A stretch of DNA of 64,000 nucleotides, taken from assembly GCF_000005505.3 (NCBI RefSeq), contig NC_016134.3, forward strand, positions 46,032,650 through 46,096,649, given 5' to 3'. The notes under the pieces were generated by a model. That model was not told the origin of the DNA and did not search any database. It saw only the letters and a program-made list of their open reading frames with translations. Positions 21,182 through 30,835 of this stretch are shown one piece after another. The position numbers and the translations under genes were made by a program. The number at the start of each line of letters is the position of its first letter. The stretch's first letter is position 1. This DNA comes from Brachypodium distachyon. Lineage: Eukaryota > Streptophyta > Magnoliopsida > Poales > Poaceae.

Positions 21182-22725
21182 TTATGGTATAAAGCCCTCA
21201 AATTCATTTCCAGATAGAAAAAGATTTGTCAACTGAGTAAGATCGCCAATAGAGGATGGATTGGCCCAGCGAACCTGTTTGATTGGAGATCTAAAATAGC
21301 GAGATTTTTTAGGTTACCAATCTCAATTATGTCACCTTGGAGATTGTTGTGACTAAGGTTCAAATATTGGAGCTTTTGGAGGTTCCCAAAGTTCCATGGT
21401 ATGAGGCCCTCGAATTCATTTTCACCTAAAGATAGATTTATCAACTTGGAGAGCTTGCCAATAGAGGATGGGATTGACCCAGTGAACCTGTTTGATTGGA
21501 GATTTAAAACTTGAAGGCCTTTTAGGTTTCTAATCCATCCTTCAATTGGACCACCTAAATTGTTTCTACCTAGTACCAGATAAATTAAGGCACCGAGTTT
21601 TCCTATGCTATGGGGTACTTGTCCTGATAAGTTGTTTCCAAACAAGTAAAGTATTTCAAGGCTTGGGGATAGGTTACCAATGGACCGTGGAATAGATCCC
21701 TGCAGCTGATTTCTAGAGAGAATTAGTTCATTCAGTGAACGGCAGTTTCCCAGTGCATTAAGGAATTCCCAGTCCCTGTTGTCCCTGGCTTCAAGCTGAT
21801 TACGCTCAAGCAACAGGATAGTCAGATTTAAGAGCTTTCCGAAAGAAGTCGGAATTTTTCCGGTGAAATTGTTATTTGATAAATCTACAAATTCTAACCC
21901 TGATGCATTGCCTAAGGATGCTGGGATGTGACCGTCAAACATGTTGCCACCCAAGTAGATAACTATGAGATTTGGCAAATGGTCGCCGATATTACGTGGC
22001 AATGCCTTGCCTAGCATATTGTACTCCAAGCTTAGATATTGGAGAGAAGTTGAAAGATTCAAGATGCCGTGTGGGAATTCACCTGATAGCCTATTCTCAC
22101 CCAGCATCAAGCTTCGCAATCTCGGCAATCTCCCAAGCTCATCAGGAATTGTACCCACGAGTTGGTTTGATCGAAAATCGATGTATGTTAGATTTGAAAG
22201 AATGCCTAGTGTTGGAGGAATGACACCTTCTAGCAAGTTCCGGGACAAGTCCAGGTCTGACAAACTGGAGCAGTTTGAGAACATGTCGGGAATCGTCCCA
22301 ACCAAATTGTTGTTGTTAAGATAAAGGAACTCCAGTTGCTGGAGACGATTTAAAGTAGGCAAGGTACCAAAAAATCTATTATTAGAAAGGTCGAGTTGGG
22401 TGAGGAAGGTCAGGTTTCCGAGAGAGGAGGCGATTTGGCCTTGTAGGTATAGGTCGGTTAAGTTAAGTGACGAGACACGAAACGGCCTTGCTGTGGTGCA
22501 GTTGACTCCATTCCACCGACAGAAATGGGTGTTGTTGCTCCAGTTGCTTAAGGCTCTGTATGGATCGTTGGTGATGCCTCGCTTGAAGTCGAGCAGCGCG
22601 TGCAGGTCAACGTTATTCTCATGAACTGTGGAGCAATGGACAGTTGTAACTCCATCACAGAGCAGCAGCAGTGCCAGCAGTAAAAGCGTAGCCCCGAGCT
22701 TTGGCGGTTGCTTGGGTGAAGACAT
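21182..22725 (-). pseudogene. Truncated LRR receptor-like kinase (class XII, FLS2/EFR/Xa21 type) ectodomain
   Basis: From ATG 22725 the reading gives a signal peptide (LLLLALLLLCDGVTT), an LRRNT_2 cap (LLDFKRGITNDPYRALSNW ... FCRWNGVNC), and about 17 plant-type leucine-rich repeats of the form LxxLxLxxNxLxGxIP. Relatives are about 1000 aa with a transmembrane helix and cytoplasmic Ser/Thr kinase and act as plasma-membrane immune receptors. Here the frame breaks after FAGPI at about 21262, giving a stop at 21229. A one-base shift recovers the LRR frame for some 25 more residues until a TAA at 21182, after which homology ends. Transmembrane and kinase parts are absent. An upstream in-frame ATG at 22779 would put extra residues before the signal peptide and abuts a MITE, so I prefer 22725. 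Confidence 0.88.
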
Positions 22726-22784
22726 AAGGAACTTGTCACCTGCCAAACATAAATCATTAAATAGGTGGTTACGATGCATGTAAT

Positions 22785-22905
22785 TCTCCGTCCAACAAAA
22801 AATGTCTCAAGTTTGTCAAAATTTGGATGTATTTAAACTTGACTTAGTGTATAGATGCGTTCAAATTTGATCAAAATTGAGATATCTTTTGTTAGACGGA
22901 GGGAA
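22785..22905. mobile_element. Stowaway-type MITE directly upstream of the LRR pseudogene
   Basis: The left end TCTCCGTCCAACAAAAAATG and the right end TATCTTTTGTTAGACGGAGG are inverted repeats of the CTCCGTCCAACAAAAGATGT subfamily, the same as at 30481. It occupies what would be the core promoter or leader. Confidence 0.85.
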
Positions 22906-25035
22906 TATATCGTTTACTAGCGGATCGATTAACGTGGTGACCAGAGACATGCTCGGTTGAGTTCGCATACAGCTATAATGTATTTTGTTTGTTTAAGCCC
23001 TACCTTGACGTGCCAGACATTTGGCTAGCGAAAGTTTTGATGATTTTGTTCGCGATTGAGCTGGTCAAAATTGGCAAAAACTAGGATGCATAAGCAGTAC
23101 TACCTCCGTTTCATATCAAGTGACTCAAATTTGCCTAAAAATGGACGTATGGAGTAGATAGTAGCCACCGTATAAGAAAACAACAAAATTTTGGTTATGA
23201 TAAAAAAAGTATAAAGTTGACTTTGTACACTAAGTATCCAAACACACTCGTAATCCATGCGAATGGTTTCTTATAGTAGAACCAGCCCACTTAGGTTCAA
23301 GTGTTAGACTTGATGTGGGTGGTCAAATTTTGTGAATTTATTAGGATTTAACCGGCATTGTTTTTTGATAGAAATGACGTACTCGTCAGAAGTGATCATA
23401 GGGTAGGGTTCATAAAAATGAGTGCGTGCGTGTTTGTGAGCATCTGCGTTTGTATTGTGTTTTCTGGAAGGAAAAAAACAACTGAAGGACAGGGTAACAC
23501 GCAACCAATCGATTATTTGAAGCGTGATGGTATAACCGATCTGGTATGTTTACGCTCTGATTAACCACAAGTCTGACCGCGAGGTATATAAACAACCCGA
23601 AAGAGATGATTAAGATATCGTACCTCTGCTCATCTGGAGCATAACACGGGCAGCCGTTTCACTCTGGTTTGCCTTCTGGTGGTGTGTGAGCTATGAACTC
23701 TGAGTTGGGTTCAAGAATCGGCCAAGGCAGCAGAACTAGAAGGGGTTCAAGAACTCTGAGTTGGGTACGGTGCTCTCAGCTAGGCAGCTAGCTCGTGTCC
23801 AAAAGGGTTTAATATCGATGATCACGGCTGCAGCGAAGACCTCGAGTCCGTCAAGCCAACACCCTCGCATTCAGGTCGCTTGCTCCGGCCACGCACATTT
23901 CTTGCCCAGATGACGCGGCGCCGATCTCGAGACCTGCTTAATTAATTATGGTGCCCTCACTTGACTTGCATATAACATACACAAAGACTTGCCATGAGCA
24001 CCACGCAAAGTCTTCTCCTCCGAAATGACACAAAAATCAGATGAGAGAGAACATTGGCCTCTTCTCCGGAGCCCCCCTTAAATTTTAAACTTCGCTCTTC
24101 TTCAAACAATTTGAAAGCCCCCCTCAAATTTTAAAAGTTTTCAAAAAATGAAAGCTTTCTTTAGAATTCTAGTTTAGTGAATTTTAGGCTCTTGATATTC
24201 TAGAATAATGAAAAAAAAGGGAATTGTGGAAGGCCCAAAGAGGCCCATTATAAGGGCTGGACTCAGTTTGGGAGAGAGGCACGAAAACGATATGGTTGCT
24301 TCGTTCGGGGAAATTATTACTTGGGCCTCGCGTTCAGGTGACTAGATATACCCGGCCCGTCAGTTATATGCTCCAACATTAAGAAAGTTATTGGTTCTGA
24401 GGTACAGTACTGTCACTACACCCCAGCAGTCAGCAGATGCCTTTCCCTCGAAAGAAAAAACAAACAAACAAACAGCAGATGCCTGGATTGATTTTTTGAC
24501 TACTACCATGCCATCCACTTGACAGCTTGGACGCTCGCGGCTCATACACGAAGACTTGACTCGAGCACCACCCAACCCAAGGTCTTCTTCCAAGTCTTCT
24601 CCTCCGAAATGCAAATCACACTAAAATCACATGAAAGAGAAGAACTACGGGCGGTGACCTGTTCTCTGATGCTTCGAAGTTCGAAGGAGCCAACAGACAC
24701 GTCCTTCCGACAGTAAACTAATCAACGGAACCTGGGCTTAATTACTTGGTTAGCCAAAGGTCAGTTCAAACCTTCCAATGAATCACACTAAAAATCATCA
24801 AAACACACAGCACAGCACACAACTCTTACAAATCCATCAATTAATCAACGATTCCTCAACAACGTAATCCAAAATCAAAAACAACAACCGAAACTAGCGT
24901 TACACAGACGACCCAAAAATCACAAACAATAACACGAACCAATCGAACCTGGAACAGGGGAACACTGACAAATCTCTCGCTAACAAAGACCCCCAAACAT
25001 GATCAAGCCTAGGAACACAATGCTTAATCCTTCCT
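22906..25035. other. Intergenic, with MITE fragment and a local duplication
   Basis: No gene is supported. A Stowaway left half is at 23101-23157 (ACCTCCGTTTCATATCAAGT). The phrase GAACTCTGAGTTGGGT occurs twice (23694, 23753). The block at 23980-24065 (GACTTG..GAGCACCAC..AAGTCTTCTCCTCCGAAAT) is repeated at 24550-24645, a direct duplication about 570 bp apart. The last 250 bp are the 3' flank of the NHL gene. Confidence 0.5.
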
Positions 25036-25659
25036 TCAGTACTTGACGCTGCAGCGGTCGCCGGAGACAATGGCGCCCTCGAACCCCTGTCCGCGTGGCT
25101 CCGGCTTAACAGGCACCGAAATCACGCACCAGATCCTCGGCTTCTGCCGGATCTTGATGCTCGCAAACTTATACCTGACCCGCGCGTCCACGGCCACCTC
25201 GAATCTCACGGCCCCAGCAGCCGCCTCCTTCCCCATCTCCCCGGCAACATCCCCGGGCACTCCAACCCCCTTGGTCCCGTCGAACTCCAGCTTCACTGAA
25301 TCCGTGCTCCGCTTGCTCTGCAGGAACTCGGATGGGGAAACGGTGGCGGCGGGGCCGAGGAAGACGCCGGAGACGGAGCGGAGGTCGGCGCGGGGGAAGG
25401 CGTCGTAGTAGATGGCGACGCGGAGGCTCGGGTTGTAGAGGGAGAGCTCGAGGGAGAGGCTGTAGGAGATGGAGGGGTTGGGGCCGGAGCTGGGGGAGAC
25501 GGTGAGGTTGGTGAGAGTGGCGGAGGCGACGGTGGCGCGGATGTGGTGGGGCTGGAAGATGGCCCAGTAGATGAGGATCACGAACCCCGCGGCGATGATG
25601 AAGCTGCACAGCCCGCCGCAGCAGGACCTCTGCTGGCGGCTCCCGCCGCCGTACGCCAT
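25036..25659 (-). CDS. NDR1/HIN1-like (NHL) protein, LEA_2 domain
   Basis: Single exon, 207 aa. It starts MAYGGGSRQQRSCCGG, a short cytoplasmic tail with a Cys pair, followed by one hydrophobic helix (LCSFIIAAGFVILIYWAIF, about residues 17-35) and the NHL signature FQPHHIRATVASATLTNL. The rest is an LEA_2 beta-sandwich: SYSLSLELSLYNPSLRVAIY, FLGPAATVSPSEF, VRYKFASIKIR and the end GDRCSVKY. NHL proteins are type II membrane proteins of the plasma membrane linked to defence and stress responses; what this one does is not shown. The ATG at 25659 sits in a good context (GCCATGG on the minus strand is GGCCATGG-like) and fits family length of about 200-230 aa. An in-frame ATG at 25923 would add 88 low-complexity residues and is rejected. 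A relic of a second copy lies at about 20.07 kb. Confidence 0.92.
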   Translation of the reverse strand: MAYGGGSRQQRSCCGGLCSFIIAAGFVILIYWAIFQPHHIRATVASATLTNLTVSPSSGPNPSISYSLSLELSLYNPSLRVAIYYDAFPRADLRSVSGVFLGPAATVSPSEFLQSKRSTDSVKLEFDGTKGVGVPGDVAGEMGKEAAAGAVRFEVAVDARVRYKFASIKIRQKPRIWCVISVPVKPEPRGQGFEGAIVSGDRCSVKY

Positions 25660-27590
25660 GGATTGGCCGCTGGCGAGCTTGGTTGGTCGGTCAACGGGGG
25701 GAGGCTGGCAGAGAAGGGGAAGAAGGAGAAGGGCGCGCGGGGGTGGGCTCTGCTTCGTGTGGGAGTTTGTGTTCTTTATGGGGTTAAACTTGAGCTTGAG
25801 CTTGAGTTTGAGCTGTCCGTAGATACCTTGTCGGAAGCATCCCAGAGCAAACAAAACCGCGTGTACACGCAAATGACACCGAGCCCAAATGACACTTCCT
25901 TTGGCAGTACTCTTTCTTTTCATTTCTTAATGGCGTTTTGGAGAAGACTTTGAAGACTGACTTGGGGGCGCTTGAGTCTTTGTCTATTGTCGCGAGCGTT
26001 GCTGTCATGTGATTTATCTGACGAGTACACTGTTTCAGGGATGAGGGATGCGAACCGGTGCCTTCTCTGTTTGATCTACGGTGAAGAGAGATATACAGCC
26101 GGTGAGAGAGGACCTTTGGAAACAGGTTATCGTGCACAACGTCTTTTTTTTTTGTTAAGATCTTGTCTTAGCGAAATATAATATATGCCCTCCGTGCACA
26201 TAAGTGTTTTCTGCTGCTCGCGCATGAAGCTCCTGCCCTGCCAACCGGTGAAGTTGGGTTCGTGGGCTTACATCTTCTCGGTTTCGTGGGCTTACCTCTT
26301 CGCGGTCAGTCTCGTTCTCATCAGGAGATGAGGACGAGAAAGAGAAGAGGGACAACGTCGATCGAACAGATAAGAAGGGGGAACGAGATAAGGAGTGGGG
26401 CGGGGGGCACAAAAAATTCCTCCACCAAGACTGACCCCGCAGACCGTTAGACATGTTTAGGCACGAAAAAGTTAACCGCAAATTTGGAACAAGGTGTTTT
26501 TTAGGAAACTAGCATGGTGGCCCACGCGAAATGCGCGGGCTAGACCTGATGATCATTGTTGTATTAATTTTTTTTTCGTGTGCTGATGACTTTTTTCTTT
26601 GTACATTTTTTATTCCATGTCATACTGGTATGTTCCCTTTGTTCGGCTTAATAAGGCCCGCATGGGATTTTATGCAGGACTTTGGCGACACATTAGATAT
26701 CGTTATATTCGTTTTGAAAAACTCTATCAATGGTATAAAGTCATACATACAATATTATTTTTTTGTATAATTGTTTGTCAAAGTTCAGCGCAAAATTCAA
26801 TGCAGTACTTATAAATCCGGATGGAGGGAGTATAATTCACTATTGGTATGTCCAATATGAATCTGTTCATCGTATTATTTTAAATTTTAAACACAAAGAC
26901 ATGAGATTTGTATACCTGAGGGTCACAGCGTGCCAAAAGCCAAATTTGTCACATATGTCCAATTTAGCATTGATGCTAAAGTTTAGTAGATGATGCCAAA
27001 CTTGCACGTAGATGGGACTCACAAAAGAATGAATAGATTACTCGGTTCTGACATCTCTTCTTCCCCAACCTCAGTTTCCCATCAAATCCTCCGATCCAAA
27101 CTCCGCCATGCCCCACTGCACCAACTCCACGTGCGCCCCTGCACCTCCTACGCGCGCCCTCTGCACCTCCTCCGCCCCTCCCGCGCATGCCCTACACCGC
27201 CTCTGCCAGCGCCCCTATGCCCCCCCCCCCCCCCCGCGCGCACCCTTGCACTGCCTCCCCCCTGTGCAGCGCCACTGTGGAGGCTCTAAGGGATATAGTT
27301 GTGAAATCCCTCCCGTCATCCTCTCATTCCCCAAATCCCCTAGGCGGCCAGGTCACGGTCGCCGCGTGCTCCCACCCTTGACTGTCGCTTCGTTGCTGCT
27401 CTGCTTGGTGTCGTGTTTCACGGTGCCGAATAAGGTGTTAATCGATCTCCGCCCGTGGTGGGTGCTAATCGATATGCTGATCAATCTGGCGTTAATCGAT
27501 CTCTTCCGGAGAACTCACGTGGATCTCATATCGGCTGGAAATAATTGGGTGATGTGGATCAACGTGGAGGCTCCCCTCGGTATCCCTCAT
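25660..27590. other. NHL upstream region and intergenic sequence
   Basis: 25660-25920 is the NHL leader and promoter side, with a GAGCTTGAGCTTGAGTTTGA direct repeat (antisense of a K-L-K-L run) at 25789-25812. A motif AAACTAGCATGGTGGCCCAC with GCGCGGGC palindrome at 26508-26545 looks like the end of a dispersed element. A Stowaway right-end remnant is at 26815-26835. The frame at 27108-27626 crosses a C-run (27218-27236) and shows no domain. No gene is supported. Confidence 0.45.
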
Positions 27591-27596
27591 ATGGGA

Positions 27597-27777
27597 GTGT
27601 CTATTTCTCAGTCGTCTAAAAAATAGTTATTTCTCAATCGATAATCATAACCATCAAATGAAGATTTTCTTATCCATCTGAGCTACATCAATCTTACACG
27701 AATCTCAATGACTGAATTAAAAAGGTTGTTATCATCGACTAAGAAATAGTTATTTCTCACTCGTCTAAGAAATAACA
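27597..27777. repeat. Small element with repeated TTATTTCTCA/TCGTCTAAGAAAT ends
   Basis: The left part carries CTATTTCTCAGTCGTCTAAA and AGTTATTTCTCAATCG; the right part carries CGACTAAGAAATAGTTATTT and CTCACTCGTCTAAGAAATAA. The words pair both directly and in inverted fashion, so the stretch could fold or be a small MITE of about 180 bp. The family is not recognised. Confidence 0.45.
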
Positions 27778-29640
27778 AAACTGCCCTTATATTACTTTTA
27801 GTTTTTCATACTCATGTATGAATATCTATGTGACCAATGTAAATGATAGAGTGATTCTAATACGAATAGATTAGTGTGATGGATGCTAATATGATAGATC
27901 GATTAGAATTATGGGTTTTAATTTCCTCTTTTCTCCCTCTGTTTAATCTTCAATTTCATGGTGTACGTGTATTAAAGGAAGTAGCGTTTTGCTAATTAAA
28001 AGAAAAGAAAGGATCGAAGGAATGCATGCAGTAGTAGGCGTGAACGCATGCACGTGATAGCCACCGCTACAAGTGCATGGACTTGCCTGCAGCCATGCGT
28101 GATTAACAAACTCATCTAGTGCGTGAATAATTGGCATGCGACGGAAGCAACCGGACGGCAGTGGAGCGACGCGCCTGTTCGCCGAACGGATGTGTTGTCT
28201 GCCGGCCGAAGGATGCGTCGGTCGTGTCTCGTGAAACTAATGTGACATATTGTGATTCGCGTTTTGTTTTAGAGATTCAACCGAACGTAACGGCAAACGA
28301 ACGACTCGTAGATCTCATATCTAACGGATGAATGTAATTAGCGTATTGGTCCAAGCAGCCAAATGTCTTTTTTCCTGCGGCAAAAGATTTTACAAAGTTG
28401 TGAAGTGGTGTTGGGCCGGAAGGTTATTGGTCGAATTCTATGCTTCAGCCGCTTTGGACCTGTGGAGCAATGCTTGGATGTCGATGCTTGGATCAAATCT
28501 GCGTGGAATTAGTTTTGGTTTCTTTCTTCTTCTTCTTCTTTCGATTAATTCGAAAATCTCTTTCCTTTCAGTCAACTCCAAAAGCACTTCGATCGGGGCA
28601 CAGTAATTTCTTAAGAATCTGCAGCAACATGGAAAATAACCCCCCATCCCTTCCGTTTCCAACGGGCCAAAAGCGGCATTCAGAAAGAAGCATGAAAGCC
28701 TTATCGTCCTTGAGATGTCGCCGGAAGCATCTTTCCTGTTATTTTCTGCCTTCATCAATTAAATACTCCTGGCATTAAGTTGATACTGCAGACACAAAGT
28801 ACGTACTTCGCTGCGGCACGTAGAATGCACGCTGGCCTTCCGGCCTGCACGCGCGCGTACGTACGGGCAGCATTTGGTCAGTGCGTACGGCGTGTGTGTG
28901 CGCGGAGCATCTCGAATTCTCGATCACGCGCTACACACTGCAGCACCAGCATATCTGATCCATACACTGCAGCACGTACGTACGTACAGTAATTACATTG
29001 TACTTGCAGACACTGTATTTTGCTATAAGTTTGGTCGAATTTTAAAGAGTTGGCAGTCAACAAAAATTATACGTCTTACATTCTAGAACGAAGGATTATG
29101 TATAATTATTGGTGCTATAACCAGCAAAAACAAATGGTATTCTACTATATACTCGAACTCGCATGCACAGCTATAGCTTTTGAATAAAATAAATTTTTGG
29201 ATGCACTGTATGAGTCATAATTATCAGTTTTCAGATTGCGGGGCTGGTTAGCGAGTTTTCTGCACGCGTAGTGCCTGGTGTTATCTTTCTCCCTCTTTTT
29301 CCCTCGATCTTCCAGTGTGGTCGTTTGAGTCCGAACAACTTTGTATCCTGTATAATGAAAAGGGGCCGGAGAGACCCAGGTTGAAAATTGAATCACAATA
29401 ACCTGAATTGGGTTTCATGAATCGAACCAGTACACCTAAAAACTAAAACTGATAATAAAAAAGTATGATCCGCTTATACTTCAATACCGAATACTAGTTA
29501 ATATAATTTCCCGTGCGAAATACGGCCGGTTGCACGGTCATTATACTAACTTTTATATCATATCTAGACTAATTTAAGACAAAAATTTAGGTGGGTAACT
29601 AGCGTTCGCTGTCATACAGTGCCATCGCAACAGCGCGAGA
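27778..29640. other. Intergenic sequence, nothing recognised
   Basis: No gene is supported on either strand. TACGTACG-rich low-complexity runs occur near 28855-28990, a CTTCTTCTTCTTCTT run near 28525-28542, and a possible element end (TTTCCCGTGCGAAATACGG) near 29508. Confidence 0.4.
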
Positions 29641-29830
29641 GGCACAGGTCATAAATCGGTGATACGTATACGAGACTACGCGTAGTACATCGATATTACC
29701 ATTTTTGTGCTTGACATTTTGTGACATGTGGATATGACCCGAACCACAAACAGGAACCAGGCTAATCCTGTCCACGTACGGTACACAAACCGTTATAACG
29801 TTGCTTGCATGGTCTGCAGTACGCATGATG
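29641..29830. repeat. Inverted copy 3 of the SMXL downstream module
   Basis: On the minus strand this reads CTGCAGACCATGCA, AACGGTTTGTGTACCGTACG, CACAAAATGTCA and GGTAATATCGATG in the same order as the spacers after genes A (11221-11375) and B (18156-18280). Its minus orientation fits gene C, from which it is separated mainly by the LINE. Divergence is higher than between A and B. Confidence 0.7.
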
Positions 29831-30480
29831 GCTGATATGATATTGATCTAGAGCGCTCTGGTGGTGTTTTACTGCATGCTGCTGCTGCATGCATGCTTTG
29901 TTTTGGGCCAAATAGGAGTACTTGTCTGGACGTTTCTCGTGCTAGCTAGCTGGCCCTGGTCGCAGATCATCCCTCCCCGTAACAGTCCTCTTGATCCAGT
30001 AATTCAATGCATGGGCAACGGTACAGGTACTCTAAATTAGCTTTGGCCAATCGGTCATTCGAACAAGACGAATTACATGCATGGCAAATTTGTGTCGGTC
30101 CTGGCACGCTTACATGCATGTATAGTACTACTGTACCTCGTAGCTTTCTCGTGCAAATTAATTAACCATTTGCCTGCTAGCTAAATATCTAGCGCACGCA
30201 GACTAAACAATCAACAAAAGGTAAAAAGGACACTCGACCGTCGACTAAACAATCGACAAAAGGTAACAAAAATAATTAAGTCCAAATAAATGCTGCTGGA
30301 GCAGAGAATTTCACCTGATGTGAAGAGTACTTGCACACTCTTTTTACGAGGGGCACCAGCCATGACTCTTCACCATGAATTTCTGTAAGGGCATCTCTAA
30401 TAAGTTGTACGAGGTATCTCCAAAATCACCACGTTACAAAGAGGACCTAATGAAATGTTGGACCAGGCATTAAATCATTA
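29831..30480. other. Gene C 3' spacer remainder, nothing recognised
   Basis: No gene. The phrase GACTAAACAATC(A/G)ACAAAAGG occurs twice in tandem at about 30201 and 30243. Confidence 0.4.
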
Positions 30481-30610
30481 TACTCCCTCCTTCCAACAAA
30501 GGATGTCTCAATTTTGACTAAATTTGAATGCATCTATACACTAAGCCATGTCTAGATACATACAAATTTTGACAAACTTAAGACATCTTTTGTTGAACGG
30601 AGGGAGTATA
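30481..30610. mobile_element. Stowaway-type MITE
   Basis: Ends TACTCCCTCCTTCCAACAAA and TTTGTTGAACGGAGGGAGTA are near-perfect inverted repeats around the CTAAGCC..TCTAGATACAT core. It is flanked by TA, the Stowaway target. It belongs to the same subfamily as the element at 22785 and touches the 5' side of the LINE. Confidence 0.88.
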
Positions 30611-30835
30611 TGTAGGAAAACACTAGTCCACCGGAGGAGCTGCAACGTGGTGGCCAGGCCGGCACCACATGGAGAGGGCCGGGATCAGGTTACCGATGTG
30701 TGAAGTGACACCAAGGCGAAAGGAGGACTGAGCTAAGCGCGTGAGAGCCCTCCCTGCCTGCGCCTCCGGCCACTCCGGCCGAGACGGCCACCCCTCCCTC
30801 GCCGGGCTCCACTCCGGACCCGGCGCCCATCCTCC

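Noticed and set aside
25660..25923. 88-residue N-terminal extension of the NHL protein
   Set aside because: It contains K-L repeats and Pro runs, no family similarity, and the ATG at 25659 gives the expected NHL start and length.
27108..27626. 172-codon plus-strand frame after the C-run
   Set aside because: It begins in Pro/Cys/Ala low-complexity sequence and continues without any recognisable domain; the C-run makes the frame unreliable.
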